Source of the DNA: Gyromitra esculenta
Taxonomy: Eukaryota; Ascomycota; Pezizomycetes; Pezizales; Discinaceae
Length of the DNA: 64,000 nt
Direction: 5' to 3'
NCBI GenBank assembly: GCA_038503075.1
Contig: JBCAML010000004.1
Span: 1,695,149-1,759,148, forward strand
In this document: in pieces, positions 47,121 through 57,594 of the stretch
How positions within the stretch are numbered: the stretch's first letter is position 1
Layout of the letters: the number at the start of each line of letters is the position of its first letter
Notes under the pieces: model-generated
The model's input: the letters and a program-made list of their open reading frames with translations, nothing else
Told to the model about the DNA's origin: nothing
Database searches by the model: none
Made by a program: the position numbers and the translations under genes

Positions 47121-48413
47121 ATGTTGCTGGGTCAGGTTTCATGGCTTGATATCATCGTATTTGTCTGTTTTGCGGCATTCCATCTATTACGTGATGTCGG
47201 CTTCTTAGATACACTCGCTTGCGGAATTCAAGCACTCCCGTTTCTCGGTCAGTCCATCAACTTCCTTCAGCAGATACGTGGAGGGCACTAACGTTGGCTC
47301 AGTACTTCGACTTTCAGTCGATATTGTCCGTGAGCGATACCTAACCGCCCTAAAACATCAGCTGCCCTTCACACAGCGGACTACACTATTCCAAGATCTA
47401 GTTGTTAGATGTATGCGCTATGGTTTCTCGAATGTACCTAGTAGAATTACCAAGGTTTTCTTCACGAAGGGTGTTGCGTTGCCATTCTTGAGATTCCGGA
47501 TGTTACGTCACGGATATTTCAAGGAACTCCTATACCCAATTTGGAGAGAAGTTCATTTGGTAAGTCTACTACAACCTCAAACAAAAAATTACCAGATAAC
47601 TAACCCTCGATTATCATATGTCAGAATCAAAGCGGTTTAAAGGGTTTGTGGGTTATAGAGGATGAGACAAAAGAACCGGATATCTTCATCTACTATTCCC
47701 ATGGTGGGGGGTTCGTAATGGGAACCACTTACTTTTACCTCGAATTTCTTATAACTTGGGTATCAATCCTCAAAGAATTCGGCTTCTCGAACCCAGCAAT
47801 ATTTTCGTTAGAGTATACACTAGTTCCAGAACAAATATATCCCTATCAACTCCAGGAAATAATCACTGGTTACAACTACATAGTTTCAATAGCCGGCGAT
47901 TCGGGTCGAGTTGTCGTTGGTGGAGATAGCGCTGGTGGGACGATTATGCTCAGCTTCTTGCTCTACCTCGCAAACAAAAATCCCGAGAAAAGGCCTGCGT
48001 TGGCTATGTTTATTTCACCGTGGACTCACTTAGTATCGGAGCTCAACCGTAACACCTCAACTGATTACCTCGATGTCGGTCGATTACATGATCTTGCGAG
48101 GGAATATGCTGGCTCCGAAAGGATAGACGATTCGTTACTATCACCTGGATGCTGCACAGATTTGTTGTGGTGGGAAAGGGCAATGCCTGTGAAAGGGATA
48201 CATTTTTACTACGGGTCGGAAGAGGTTTTTTGTGAAGGTATTCGGACTTTAGCAAAACGGCTACAGGGAGTTGGGAACGTGATTTGCCACGAAGACGAGA
48301 GTCTCCATGCATGGCCCTTCGCAGTTTTATTCCTGGGAAACCATAAGGAGGAGCGAGCAAGGGGATTGCGGAAAGTTTCGAGAGATATTGCACAAGCTTT
48401 GCTATGCTCATAA
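47121..48413 (+). CDS. membrane-anchored alpha/beta hydrolase (HSL-type esterase)
   Basis: Exons 47121-47247, 47303-47559 and 47625-48413 sum to 1173 nt (390 aa). The N-terminus has a hydrophobic segment WLDIIVFVCFAAFHLL (residues about 8-23), a likely signal anchor. The hydrolase domain has the oxyanion motif HGGG, the nucleophile elbow GGDSAGG and a C-terminal histidine in DESLHAWPF, the arrangement of hormone-sensitive-lipase-like esterases (alpha/beta-hydrolase-3). The expected acid, normally in a G-x-E/D-x-x-x-D loop, lies in YYGSEEVFCEG. Substrate unknown; fungal relatives include sterol-acetate and secondary-metabolite esterases. No biosynthetic cluster lies around it. Confidence 0.85.
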
Positions 48414-49389
48414 AATTAATCTATGTCATATGAACACACACGGTCTCGAAAATATTACGCGGCTTGGTAAGTACAGGACTATTAATATAGTAGATTAATT
48501 GCAATTTGAGTTCCCCAAAGCGATTCCAAAATCCTTAAAGCTGTCAACATGGACCTCGACTCTTTTTCCTGCGGTTGGGGGAAAGCTGACGCTCTATAGT
48601 AAGTTATTTTGAGCATTTGGAGACCCCCCAACATAACCACTACTTGTTCCAAAAAGGGCCACAGATGTTGCCAAGGGTCAGCGGTATCTACCGCCTCGCG
48701 GAGCCTCACACCACGACCGTCATAGAATACACTTTAAAGTTCAGATGGAGATCTAGGACCGGTACTCAGCTTGGAAGAAACTTTGGTAGAAGTCCTTCAG
48801 AAAATGCATTTGGCGACTCCTAAGAATTTTGGATTCCTGCACAAGTAGTAGCGATTACCGAGCCCCACGCAGCGGTCCTTTTTCTATGATTTTCTCAAGA
48901 GTAATCTCGGAAGGCCCTGGAGTCTGTGGATTTCTATTGGGAAGAAGCCTATTCGGCAGAGCGCAAACATGGTGAATATCTGGCTTTTTGTGGAGCTGGG
49001 CTTCACACATGCGGTTGATGTTCGGATGTGGTTACATCTCTCCGCGCTGCTGCGTCAACCTTCAACTCCGTTCAACCTTGAACAGCCCGGTCTTCCACTC
49101 GTTCCTTCACAGGAGACCCTGGGGGTGACACACAAACCGCCCGCCCTCTATCCCGCAACTCCGATCGACATCCCCCGTTGCCCGTCGGCCTACAAATAAG
49201 AATCCCTTCATCGCCGCCTGAGGCTCGTCCCCCATTCCCAGAAATTTCTGTGTCCTCTGTGCTCTTCGCGCCCCCACCCGCCACACTTTCTCAAAGCGGT
49301 CCAGAAGGTCTTTCCCGATCTTCTCGACTGCCTACTCGCCGCACCTCGTGGGTGTTGAAGGAATTACTTTCCATAGTCTCTCGTAGAAG
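48414..49389. other. spacer hydrolase / PIK1
   Basis: About 1 kb with the PIK1 promoter. The last 350 bp are CT-rich and GC-richer, likely the PIK1 leader. No supportable ORF. Confidence 0.45.
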
Positions 49390-52300
49390 ATGTCGCAATT
49401 GCTGTACCGACTCATCACCTCCGACCACTTTAGCGATGACCCCTTTCTCGCAGTGGCGTATCTGGCGTATGAGCCCCTCAAAACATCCCTCTTTTTCATA
49501 TCTGTCGCTTAGTAGCTAACTCGACCTTCTATGAGTTAGTCGATATGCCGATCAGATAGGGATACATCATTTCCTCTGTACGAAGCTACGGGAGTTTAGT
49601 TACGGGGAGATCGAATTTTTCCTTCCGCAGCTGTGTCATCTGCTCGTCAGCATAGAGAATACGGAATCTGTGGCGCTGGAGGAATTCATCTCTGAGTTAT
49701 GCGAACAATCAACGCATGGTGCTCTTCTGGTATTAGTTTTCTGAACAGGTTCCGGACATCAGTGCACGGCATAGCTCTAACCGCGACCCATAGACCTTTT
49801 GGTTGTTTCAGACACATCTACACGATTTATCAAGAAGTCCACAATCCAATGCTTTCAAAGTATGCTTTCAAGGCAAACAAAGTGTTGTAGAAATTTAGAT
49901 TCTGACATCAAACTGTGCACAGACATGCAGGCGGATCTACAACAAGGTGCAGCATATAGTGTTTGGTGGAGAGGAAAATAAGAAACGGGAACGATTAAAA
50001 GAAAATGTCCTTCCAGTTACTCTGCTAGCGAGCTTGGTGATAGGAAGTGTTGCTGCACCATTTTTACCCAAGTTCGCAGGGCCGTTAGCCGTTGCTCAAG
50101 CACGCAAACCACATATCTACCAAACGATAACAGATCTCCCTGGAAAGCTAACCCGAAGCAAAACCATTGCTTCCGGTCAATCTAACCGACCAAAAAAAGA
50201 GCAACCACGAGTCAAAACCTCCGATTCAGCATCAGTCATTTCCAATTCATCCACACGCACAAAGTCCCCAAAGTCTCCGCAAAGCCATAGCACACCATCT
50301 TCGCCAGCAACAAAGTCTGAGAGAAGGTCATTCTCACTTACCAGGAGATCTTCTCCTAAAACCGATTCCCTTATTGTACCTAATTTACCAGCTAGTTCTT
50401 CATCATTACCAGATCTCCGAATAGAGCGAAGTGCGACAGTTAATATCTCAACACATGGAGTCAATAACGTTCGCCATCCACGGAAGGATAAACTTCTAAC
50501 ACCGTCACTACTAACTACTTCCAAAAAGGTTCATATGTTGAAAGCAAATTACTTCCGAAACGAAACTCAGTTTCTATCTGCGCTGGTGGATATATCAAAT
50601 AGGTTAGTGTTAGTACCCAAACAGGCTCGCCTCAGTGCTTTGCGCGCAGAATTGGCTTTGCTCAACAACGATTTACCCTCGGAAGTGGACATCCCCATGA
50701 TTTGTCCTGCAACGGAGGGTCAAGATAGTTCACAGACCGGCTATCACCGAGTCGTGCGAATAAATCCAGCAGAAGCCACTGTTCTAAATAGTGCTGAGAA
50801 GGTTCCCTACCTAATTATGGTAGAAGTGTTAAGGGACGATTTTGACTTTAACCCGGAAAAGCCAGATAATGAAAGACTAATATCAAATTTGCTTTCTGAG
50901 GAGAGTGGAGAGGGTGCACGGCGGAGAATATTTGATTTATCGGAGGCTCCACGGGAAACTGCATACCGTGGTAGTGATAGCGGGGAAAATGGAATAGATA
51001 GTGTTTTCGAGCCCTCCAAAGGCGATATCGGAACATCGCCGATAATCGACGAGCCATTTAATGTCGACACCACTCTTCAAACAAGTGAATTGGAGCCAGC
51101 CACGATAAAAGTTGCGGCACAGACACCACGACTCTCAAACGGAGGAAGCACAGTATCATCCCGAACATCCGAACTTTCTGTTACTCGATCTGGGAGTCCT
51201 GGACCAAAGAAACAATCATATGCCTCAAGACCCAATAATGAAGCTCCGGATCTATCGGCTCTTGCAACCCATATGAGGACGGCTGCTGCTATGTTGGCTC
51301 AGCTAGATGCTAGTAGTTCAAAGCGACCAAAAAATGAAGTCGCAGCTATCAAATCGAAAATTATTGCCAGCATGCAGAATCTAGAGGAACAAAATTTCTT
51401 CTTTGAAACAGCCCCGTTACCAACATTTGATACTATTATGGCAAGCGCCGTGGCTGTGGCTCCTCTCTCATCAACAGGAAATGAAGAAAGTGATGGAACA
51501 GTCCCGTCCAATTTGAACGCTGAAGCCGGGGCAGCCCGCATGGAAAACGACCAAAAGACCTCGGGTGTGGAACGGAAAGCAGATCGCGATGATCCTAGTG
51601 CAGCAACGTTTGGAGAAGAGTGGACAGTGAAAAAGGAACGGATAAGGAAATCGTCACCGTACGGCTCGTGTAAGAATTGGGATCTGCTAAGCGTGATTGT
51701 CAAAACTGGGGCAGATCTTCGACAGGAAGCGTTCGCGTGTCAGCTTATTCACGTGTGTGGGAAGATATGGGAGAAGGCTAATGTGCCTGTATGGATAAAG
51801 AGGATGCAAATTCTTGTCACCGGGGAGGTAGGTGGAAACCCTCCCGTAGGTACAAATTTCTTTGTTAACACATAGTATAGTCATCTGGGTTGATTGAGAC
51901 TATTACGAATGGGACTTCTTTGCACTCTTTAAAACGAAGCCTTACCATTGCGTCCATTGCCTCGGGGAAAAACCCTAAAGGTAGAATTGCAACACTAAAA
52001 GACCATTTTGTCAAGGTATGCTATGTAACTCGTGCGGCCCATACATAGGCTAATAACAAGTCAGACTTTTGGAGAACCTGATTCAGAGACGTACAGAGCT
52101 GCTGTAGATGCATTTACAAGATCGTTAGCTGCATATAGCGTCATTTGTTACATTCTTCAGTTGAAAGATCGACACAACGGCAATGTCTTGATTGACAACC
52201 AAGGGCGTGAGTAGACTCGCATTCTCCCCATTGGAGGTATTCCATGCTAAAAAGCTCGAAGATATAATCCACATCGATTTTGGTTTCATGCTCTCCAATT

Positions 52301-52797
52301 CTCCTGGCTCAGTAGGATTTGAGTCTGCGCCTTTTAAACTTACACAGGAGTACGTGGATGTTCTTGGAGGTACTCAGTCGCCAGATTTCGAGAAATTCCG
52401 GGCACTGTGCAAGCAAGCTTTCCAGGGTATGTGTTAGTAGATATTATCCCTATATTCAACCTGGGCTAACAAAGATTTAGCCTTGCGAAAATCTGCCGAT
52501 AACCTAGTATTATTAGTGGACCTCATGGGCAAGGAATCCCGAATGCCGTGTTTTTCATCCGGAGTTGTTTATGCAACTAGCCAACTACGGCAGCGGTTTC
52601 AGCTACAGCTCGGTGAAGCTGAAGCGGAGACGTTTGTAGATGATGTCCTGATCCAGAAGTCGCTGGGAAGCTACTTCACGAGGATGGTAAGTTTTTTTTT
52701 CGCCTACCTATCATGATTGGCTGCCCAGTTGCCAGATACTAATAGATCTCGCAAATAGTATGATCAATTCCAGTACATGTCACAGGGGATATACTAA
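49390..52797 (+). CDS. PIK1: phosphatidylinositol 4-kinase PIK1
   Basis: Type III PI 4-kinase making PI4P at the Golgi and nucleus, essential for secretion in yeast. Nine exons, 49390-49466, 49540-49729, 49794-49859, 49923-51827, 51881-52015, 52065-52206, 52262-52426, 52481-52686 and 52759-52797, sum to 2925 nt (974 aa). The N-terminal lipid-kinase-unique domain reads [18 protein letters not shown] then [16 protein letters not shown] and [13 protein letters not shown] long disordered Ser/Pro region follows, with the frequenin-interaction region probably inside it (inference). The kinase domain has [18 protein letters not shown], the catalytic loop [12 protein letters not shown], and [16 protein letters not shown] as the DFG segment. 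It ends with [18 protein letters not shown], the typical PIK1 C-terminus. Introns cluster at both ends and one 1.9-kb exon covers the middle. Confidence 0.95.
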
Positions 52798-53983
52798 AAT
52801 TGTGACTCGCTTTACCTTTCATTTTTTTGTTCACCTTTTGTTCATTTTGGACCCTAGAAAACTTGGATGGCGTCACCTGTGAGCAAGCCATCATCATTTT
52901 TCGTTAAAGCTCACCATTCTGCGATTGTTAATAGTTGTATAATGTCAGATATTTATGTTTGTTTTTAACTTTGGGTTTCTTTATTCGCGCTCGATTCATA
53001 TGTAAAAAGACTATGCTCATGCTTGTTATGGATGGGAGATGGGAGGCTGGTTCATTTTATGTTCATGGGAAGCACATTAATGTCTAGATACTGGCGTCGA
53101 CGGGTTGGTTTTATTTATTTTACTTTATTCATGTTCATCCTTATCCTTGTGCATTGTACTTTTCTTTCTTATTCCTTTTGCCTCCGCCTCCTTTTCCCCG
53201 GGGAAGCCTATGAGTGCGCCCGTATAAACGGAAGGAGCTTTAACGATCCCGAATACAATCCATGGAAAAAACTTGAGTAGTAAGGATGGGGCCCGGACAG
53301 GATTATTAGATGGCGAAATAGGTGGTATGAATCGTATAGCGAATAATTCAAGGATGAGCAACTACACAGATCTCAAGGAGTTAAGGCGAAGAAGAAATAG
53401 AGTGTATCAATTTCCGAATGTTTTTCTCGCCCTTCAGATCCACCGTGTTAACCCACTCCTATCAGATCACAGCCATTTTTCGCCCACTTTCAGGGGCCTC
53501 CACCAAAATCCCAAACCCTACTCTCAAGAGCGTTGATCGAATGTCCATACCCGAAGCAGGATACATGTAGCAAGAAGAGTCATCAAGGGGTACCATAACC
53601 TCCGGGTTGAACGTACCTAATGACTAAACAACAGCAACTACAACAAGAAGAGTCATCGAGTCATCAAATCTCACTCGGATAACTACAAGATAACCATGCT
53701 GGGAAAGACCATACATTGCTTGCGTTATTACTCCCTACAGTACATGTACTAAAACTTCTGTTTTGCTGAGATATCTAGTATCTCTAACAATCGATATATT
53801 TAACCACCTGTAACCTTAACATCGACCATAAAGCATTTTTAGCAAGCTCTTGACATACTTCAACTTCGCCAGCAAGGATGAGGAGCCACGACTACGGTTT
53901 CTTTTGTTCATTTCTAGTTTCTAATTTATTATTCTACTACCAAGCTGTCCGCTCAACGCTACAAGTAACTTTACAAAGCATCC
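52798..53983. other. convergent spacer PIK1 / hypothetical gene
   Basis: 1.2 kb. TACATGTA at 53562 and 53741. The sequence AAGAAGAGTCATC recurs at 53571 and 53647 (short direct repeat). No gene. Confidence 0.45.
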
Positions 53984-55264
53984 CTAAACAACAAAATTAC
54001 ACCACTTCCCTCCCATCTCCTGCCTTACACTTTTAATATGCCTTCTCAGAGCTTCTGCTGCTCTCTTTCTTTCGTCTTTAATCGGTATCGGTGTCTCCGT
54101 TGCTTGCTTGCATATAACTGTCTCCACACCCCTCCAGCATCGATCCCACTCCACTTCCATCAGTGCCTCACAGAATGCCACATTACAGTCCGAGACATCC
54201 AACCACTTCAAACACAGTAGATTCCTAGCAAAACGTTTCAACACACCCGCGGGGTCAATCGATGATGGAAGCGGCCAACCGGCAAGAGAAAGATGGGTAA
54301 CAGTGGGTATGAGACATGTGAATGAGGTGAGACGTGTCCAGGAGGACATGCTATGATGGGGATAAGAAAGCGATATATGAGTGAGGGATGGGAAGCGATT
54401 GCGGAGAGGGATGGGGCTGAGGTCCCAAGTTTCTTGCGTAGGTTCTTCGGTATGCGGTAATCTAGGGGTGGTCTTTTCGGCTGGAGGAGGCGAGGGCTGG
54501 AATAACACACCAAGATCCTTCCAAGTTAACCTCGAACTCAGTGCCTGAGTGAGATCCATATGTCTGATATCCTCATTTCCCGACACCTCCGCTTCCCTTT
54601 CCCATCCTCCTTCTTCTTCCTCCTCTTCATTGTCATCAGATTCATCTTTGAATAAAACCCGCAGCCCGTCAATCCCAACTCCTTCCGGGTTATATGCGGC
54701 TATATATGCCAACAACGCCGACTTCAGGCCCGGCCGCAGCGTGTATAGGTAGTGTTGGTCGTACACTATATGAAAGCTCCACTCCCTTGCGATTGCCACC
54801 AGTGCAGCATGTGCCAGCCGATGGGGCTCAATACGAGTCAAATCAGGAAGCCAGTACACATCTTTTCCATCGTATTCTGCTTTGAAGGTCACCTCTTCTT
54901 CAGGCTCGTTTTCGGTCGTAGAAGCACCCAGCCATGATGCTGGGGGCGGAGGGCCCGGGATCCTATTCCGCCGCGGAACACCGATTTGGACCCGAGGACG
55001 CAAGGGCGGGGGTGGTTCAGCGTTTGCGAGTATTTGTTGCAGGGAGGGAGGAACGGAGCGGAGGAGGGATACTTGGGCGCGAGGGGTGTCTGTGTGGGGC
55101 TGAGAGATACGGAGGTGGGCAAGGAGGCCGTTTACAGATGTGTGATCTTTAGATCCTATGGCAGCGGATGAACTAGGAGATGAGGACGAGGATGAGGATG
55201 ATGGCGCATGGGAGAAAATGTTGCTGGAAGGGTTCAAGAACTTTGGACGGTGTTTCTTTGGCAT
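53984..55264 (-). CDS. conserved-looking hypothetical protein, single exon
   Basis: Intronless ORF of 426 codons, start MPKKHRPKFLNPSSNIF. I do not recognise a named family. The N-terminus has a poly-Ser tract and a Pro/Arg-rich segment (PPPPLRPRVQIGVPRRNRIP). The centre, YWLPDLTRIEPHRLAHAALV then YTLRPGLKSALLAYIAAY, looks like a folded helical domain. An acidic poly-Glu loop follows, then a region with leucine-rich-repeat rhythm (FPSLTHISLSYPHHS, PTVTHLSLAGWPLP, LLCLKWLDVSDCNV). Likely a fungal LRR-like scaffold protein (inference). Length, composition and lack of frame breaks argue it is real. It could be compared with F-box/LRR proteins, but no F-box is visible. Confidence 0.8.
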   Translation of the reverse strand: MPKKHRPKFLNPSSNIFSHAPSSSSSSSSPSSSAAIGSKDHTSVNGLLAHLRISQPHTDTPRAQVSLLRSVPPSLQQILANAEPPPPLRPRVQIGVPRRNRIPGPPPPASWLGASTTENEPEEEVTFKAEYDGKDVYWLPDLTRIEPHRLAHAALVAIAREWSFHIVYDQHYLYTLRPGLKSALLAYIAAYNPEGVGIDGLRVLFKDESDDNEEEEEEGGWEREAEVSGNEDIRHMDLTQALSSRLTWKDLGVLFQPSPPPAEKTTPRLPHTEEPTQETWDLSPIPLRNRFPSLTHISLSYPHHSMSSWTRLTSFTCLIPTVTHLSLAGWPLPSSIDPAGVLKRFARNLLCLKWLDVSDCNVAFCEALMEVEWDRCWRGVETVICKQATETPIPIKDERKRAAEALRRHIKSVRQEMGGKWCNFVV

Positions 55265-55436
55265 ATGAAGGGGGGAGGGAGGGGAAGGGGGATGAGGGGA
55301 TGAGGGGGATGAGGGGGGAGGTTAGGGCAGAGGGGGAGAGGTTGAATATGGGGGGGCTGGGACAGCATGACTCGATGGATAAGCTCCGTGGCTGACACAG
55401 CCAACAGCCACATGGCCAGCCTCCGCCACAGCTATC

Positions 55437-55459
55437 GAGTGATCCATGATGGATCACTC
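55437..55459. repeat. perfect palindrome with 11-bp arms
   Basis: GAGTGATCCAT, one central G, then ATGGATCACTC. Located about 170 bp upstream of the hypothetical gene's ATG. Could be a dimer binding site or a relic hairpin. Confidence 0.6.
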
Positions 55460-56314
55460 AGCTTGCACCTCCACCAGTTTGGGGGGATAAAAAGTAAATT
55501 CTTGATAGGTCATATGTCACAGCCCAAACCATACAAACAATTGTTTTGTTTTGCACAGGCTAAAGCATTGCAAAGGTGAATTGCAATTACACATAACATT
55601 TCCAGTTCTTACTCCTGTCAGCCGAAGCCATACGATTTCCGCTGTCTTTCGTACGATCCTGTGCACGGTCTCTAATGGTCCGAGAAGTCATCAGAGCCCC
55701 CCGGATACCATGCGTTGCTCTCTGACACCGTGAACCATCCTATCAGAGATCAAGAGAGAAATCCCAACAGAATAGTCGAGCAAATGAAATCAATCAGGGT
55801 AGAGTTTCATTTCAAGAGCCCCTTGGGCTGGGCCTCGCGTTCGCTCTGATGCTTCCACTCCTAGCATGGGAGTAGCAACACATGTACGTGTAATTCACCA
55901 TACCAAGCTCCCGTATCAACTTCCCCACAATCTCCTCCTTTCGTTAATTGAACCTTGGATCAAAGGAGAATCGCCCTAAGACGCGTACGCTTGTTTGCTT
56001 GGCGCTCGTCTATCCGATGCTCACTGTGATTCGATAGTGATATGATGGGGAAACACCGTAAACGAGTGTTTATCTCAAGGTACTATGTGTATATAGCGTA
56101 TACATTACCTCTCTATCCAAGGAAATCGTGACTTCGGTCCGGACCCCGTTCGCGTTACGTTACGTACACATCCGCGCCACCACGTGAAGGAATTGCAAGG
56201 CTATCTGTACCCTGTACCTGAGGGGGCAGCCGGCCCCGAGGTCGCTGTAGCGATGTTGTGTTCGAGGGAACATGTAGAAGCATAGAGAAGTGTTTGGTTT
56301 TTCCTTCAATTCCT

Positions 56315-56388
56315 GTACAGACGTGTAAGAAAAGTTTTGACACCCTACCTCACTAGCGATGTCAAGGCTTTCTTTACACGTCTGTGCA
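56315..56388. repeat. short foldback, ~26-bp arms
   Basis: The left arm ACAGACGTGTAAGAAAAG...TTGACA pairs with a right arm whose reverse complement reads ACAGACGTGTAAAGAAAG...TTGACA, with about a 17-nt loop. The left flank is TA but the right is TG, so a MITE origin is only possible. Confidence 0.6.
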
Positions 56389-57594
56389 TGGGTTAATTAC
56401 ATGTATTGTTCGCGTACAGGGAGTCACCAAACTCTATCCACTCTCACAGCCGGCGAGAACCGAGTTCCTTCGACAGTGGCGTGCTCAGGAAAAGCAGGAA
56501 TGCAAATAAAGTTATCAGATCATGCCCGCGTGCCATCATGCCGCTCCCTTTCTGGCTTAGCGACGTGGCTTATACTAAGTTCGGTTAGACATCGCAGGGA
56601 ATGGACACCCGCGGAAGCCCGGAGATTATTTGCAAGGAAGAGGAAGCGCAATCCGATACAATCTGATATGATAAGAGGGGAGAAAAGGTATATGTAATTT
56701 GTTTCTTTAATCGACCGTTCTCTGGCTGAGTTGTTTTCGCGAAGAACTGTTGGAAAGAGAGAGATAAAGGTGGAGAGGCTGCAGGAGGGCCCTGAAATGT
56801 TCCACTACTCTACTAGTCGTAATGTAGGAGGCCATGCATTGTCCATTAGTCAATCGCTGCCTGTGCAAGGAGTTGGGCTCTGCTGGAGGCAGCGGGGAAG
56901 GGGGATGTTTTTTTTTTGGAAGGGTGAAGGAAAGATTACGGAGCAATGAGCAAAGGCTGATGAATGGTGAGTCGTATAAGGCAGGAAAACGATGATGATC
57001 AGCCCTTGAGCCTCACTCAGGTCATGCGTTATGTACATGTAGGCATACACATTATGACAAGAACTGAATAATCATCCGACGCTTGGAAATTAGAAATGGA
57101 GAGATTAGACTTCAAACCGAAAGATCTTGATAGTTCTACTACAAGTGAGGTGGAATAGCCCATGGAGGTGTACCCAAAGTAGACATGTTGGGGTTCCCTC
57201 CCCCTTTTTTTGCAAACATCAGGGGCAGTGATTTTGGTTGAATCCGGGTGATAGGTTCGGTAGAGTAGACTTTTTTTTCTCACGCCCTCCCATCCAGTTT
57301 TCCGTGCAGCAAGTTAGATTCCCCAATGTGGAGGTGGCAACAGATCAACACTCTGCAATAAAGACCACCACCAACCCCTCAGCCTGGTTTATTGGCTCTG
57401 TTCCCTATTCAAATCTGTATTCTTTGCAGAAGACTCTCTTTTCTCTTCCCCGTCTTTCTCACCGTCTCGCCTGTTTACTTATTCGTAGCAACGGAATACC
57501 TCTCCTTTGAGACCACGTTCTCTCCTGCATTTTAACTGTGTCTACAATCCGTTCTTCACTCCGCTCCCCGGGTCGTGTCACTCTATCCACTAGG

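Larger units (their letters stand above)
55265..57594. other. divergent spacer with palindrome and foldback
   Basis: 2.3 kb between two start codons. Contains a 23-bp palindrome (55437-55459), a short foldback (56315-56388) and TACATGTA at 56398 and 57034. CT-rich leader before the reductase gene at 57420-57560. No gene supported. Confidence 0.5.
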
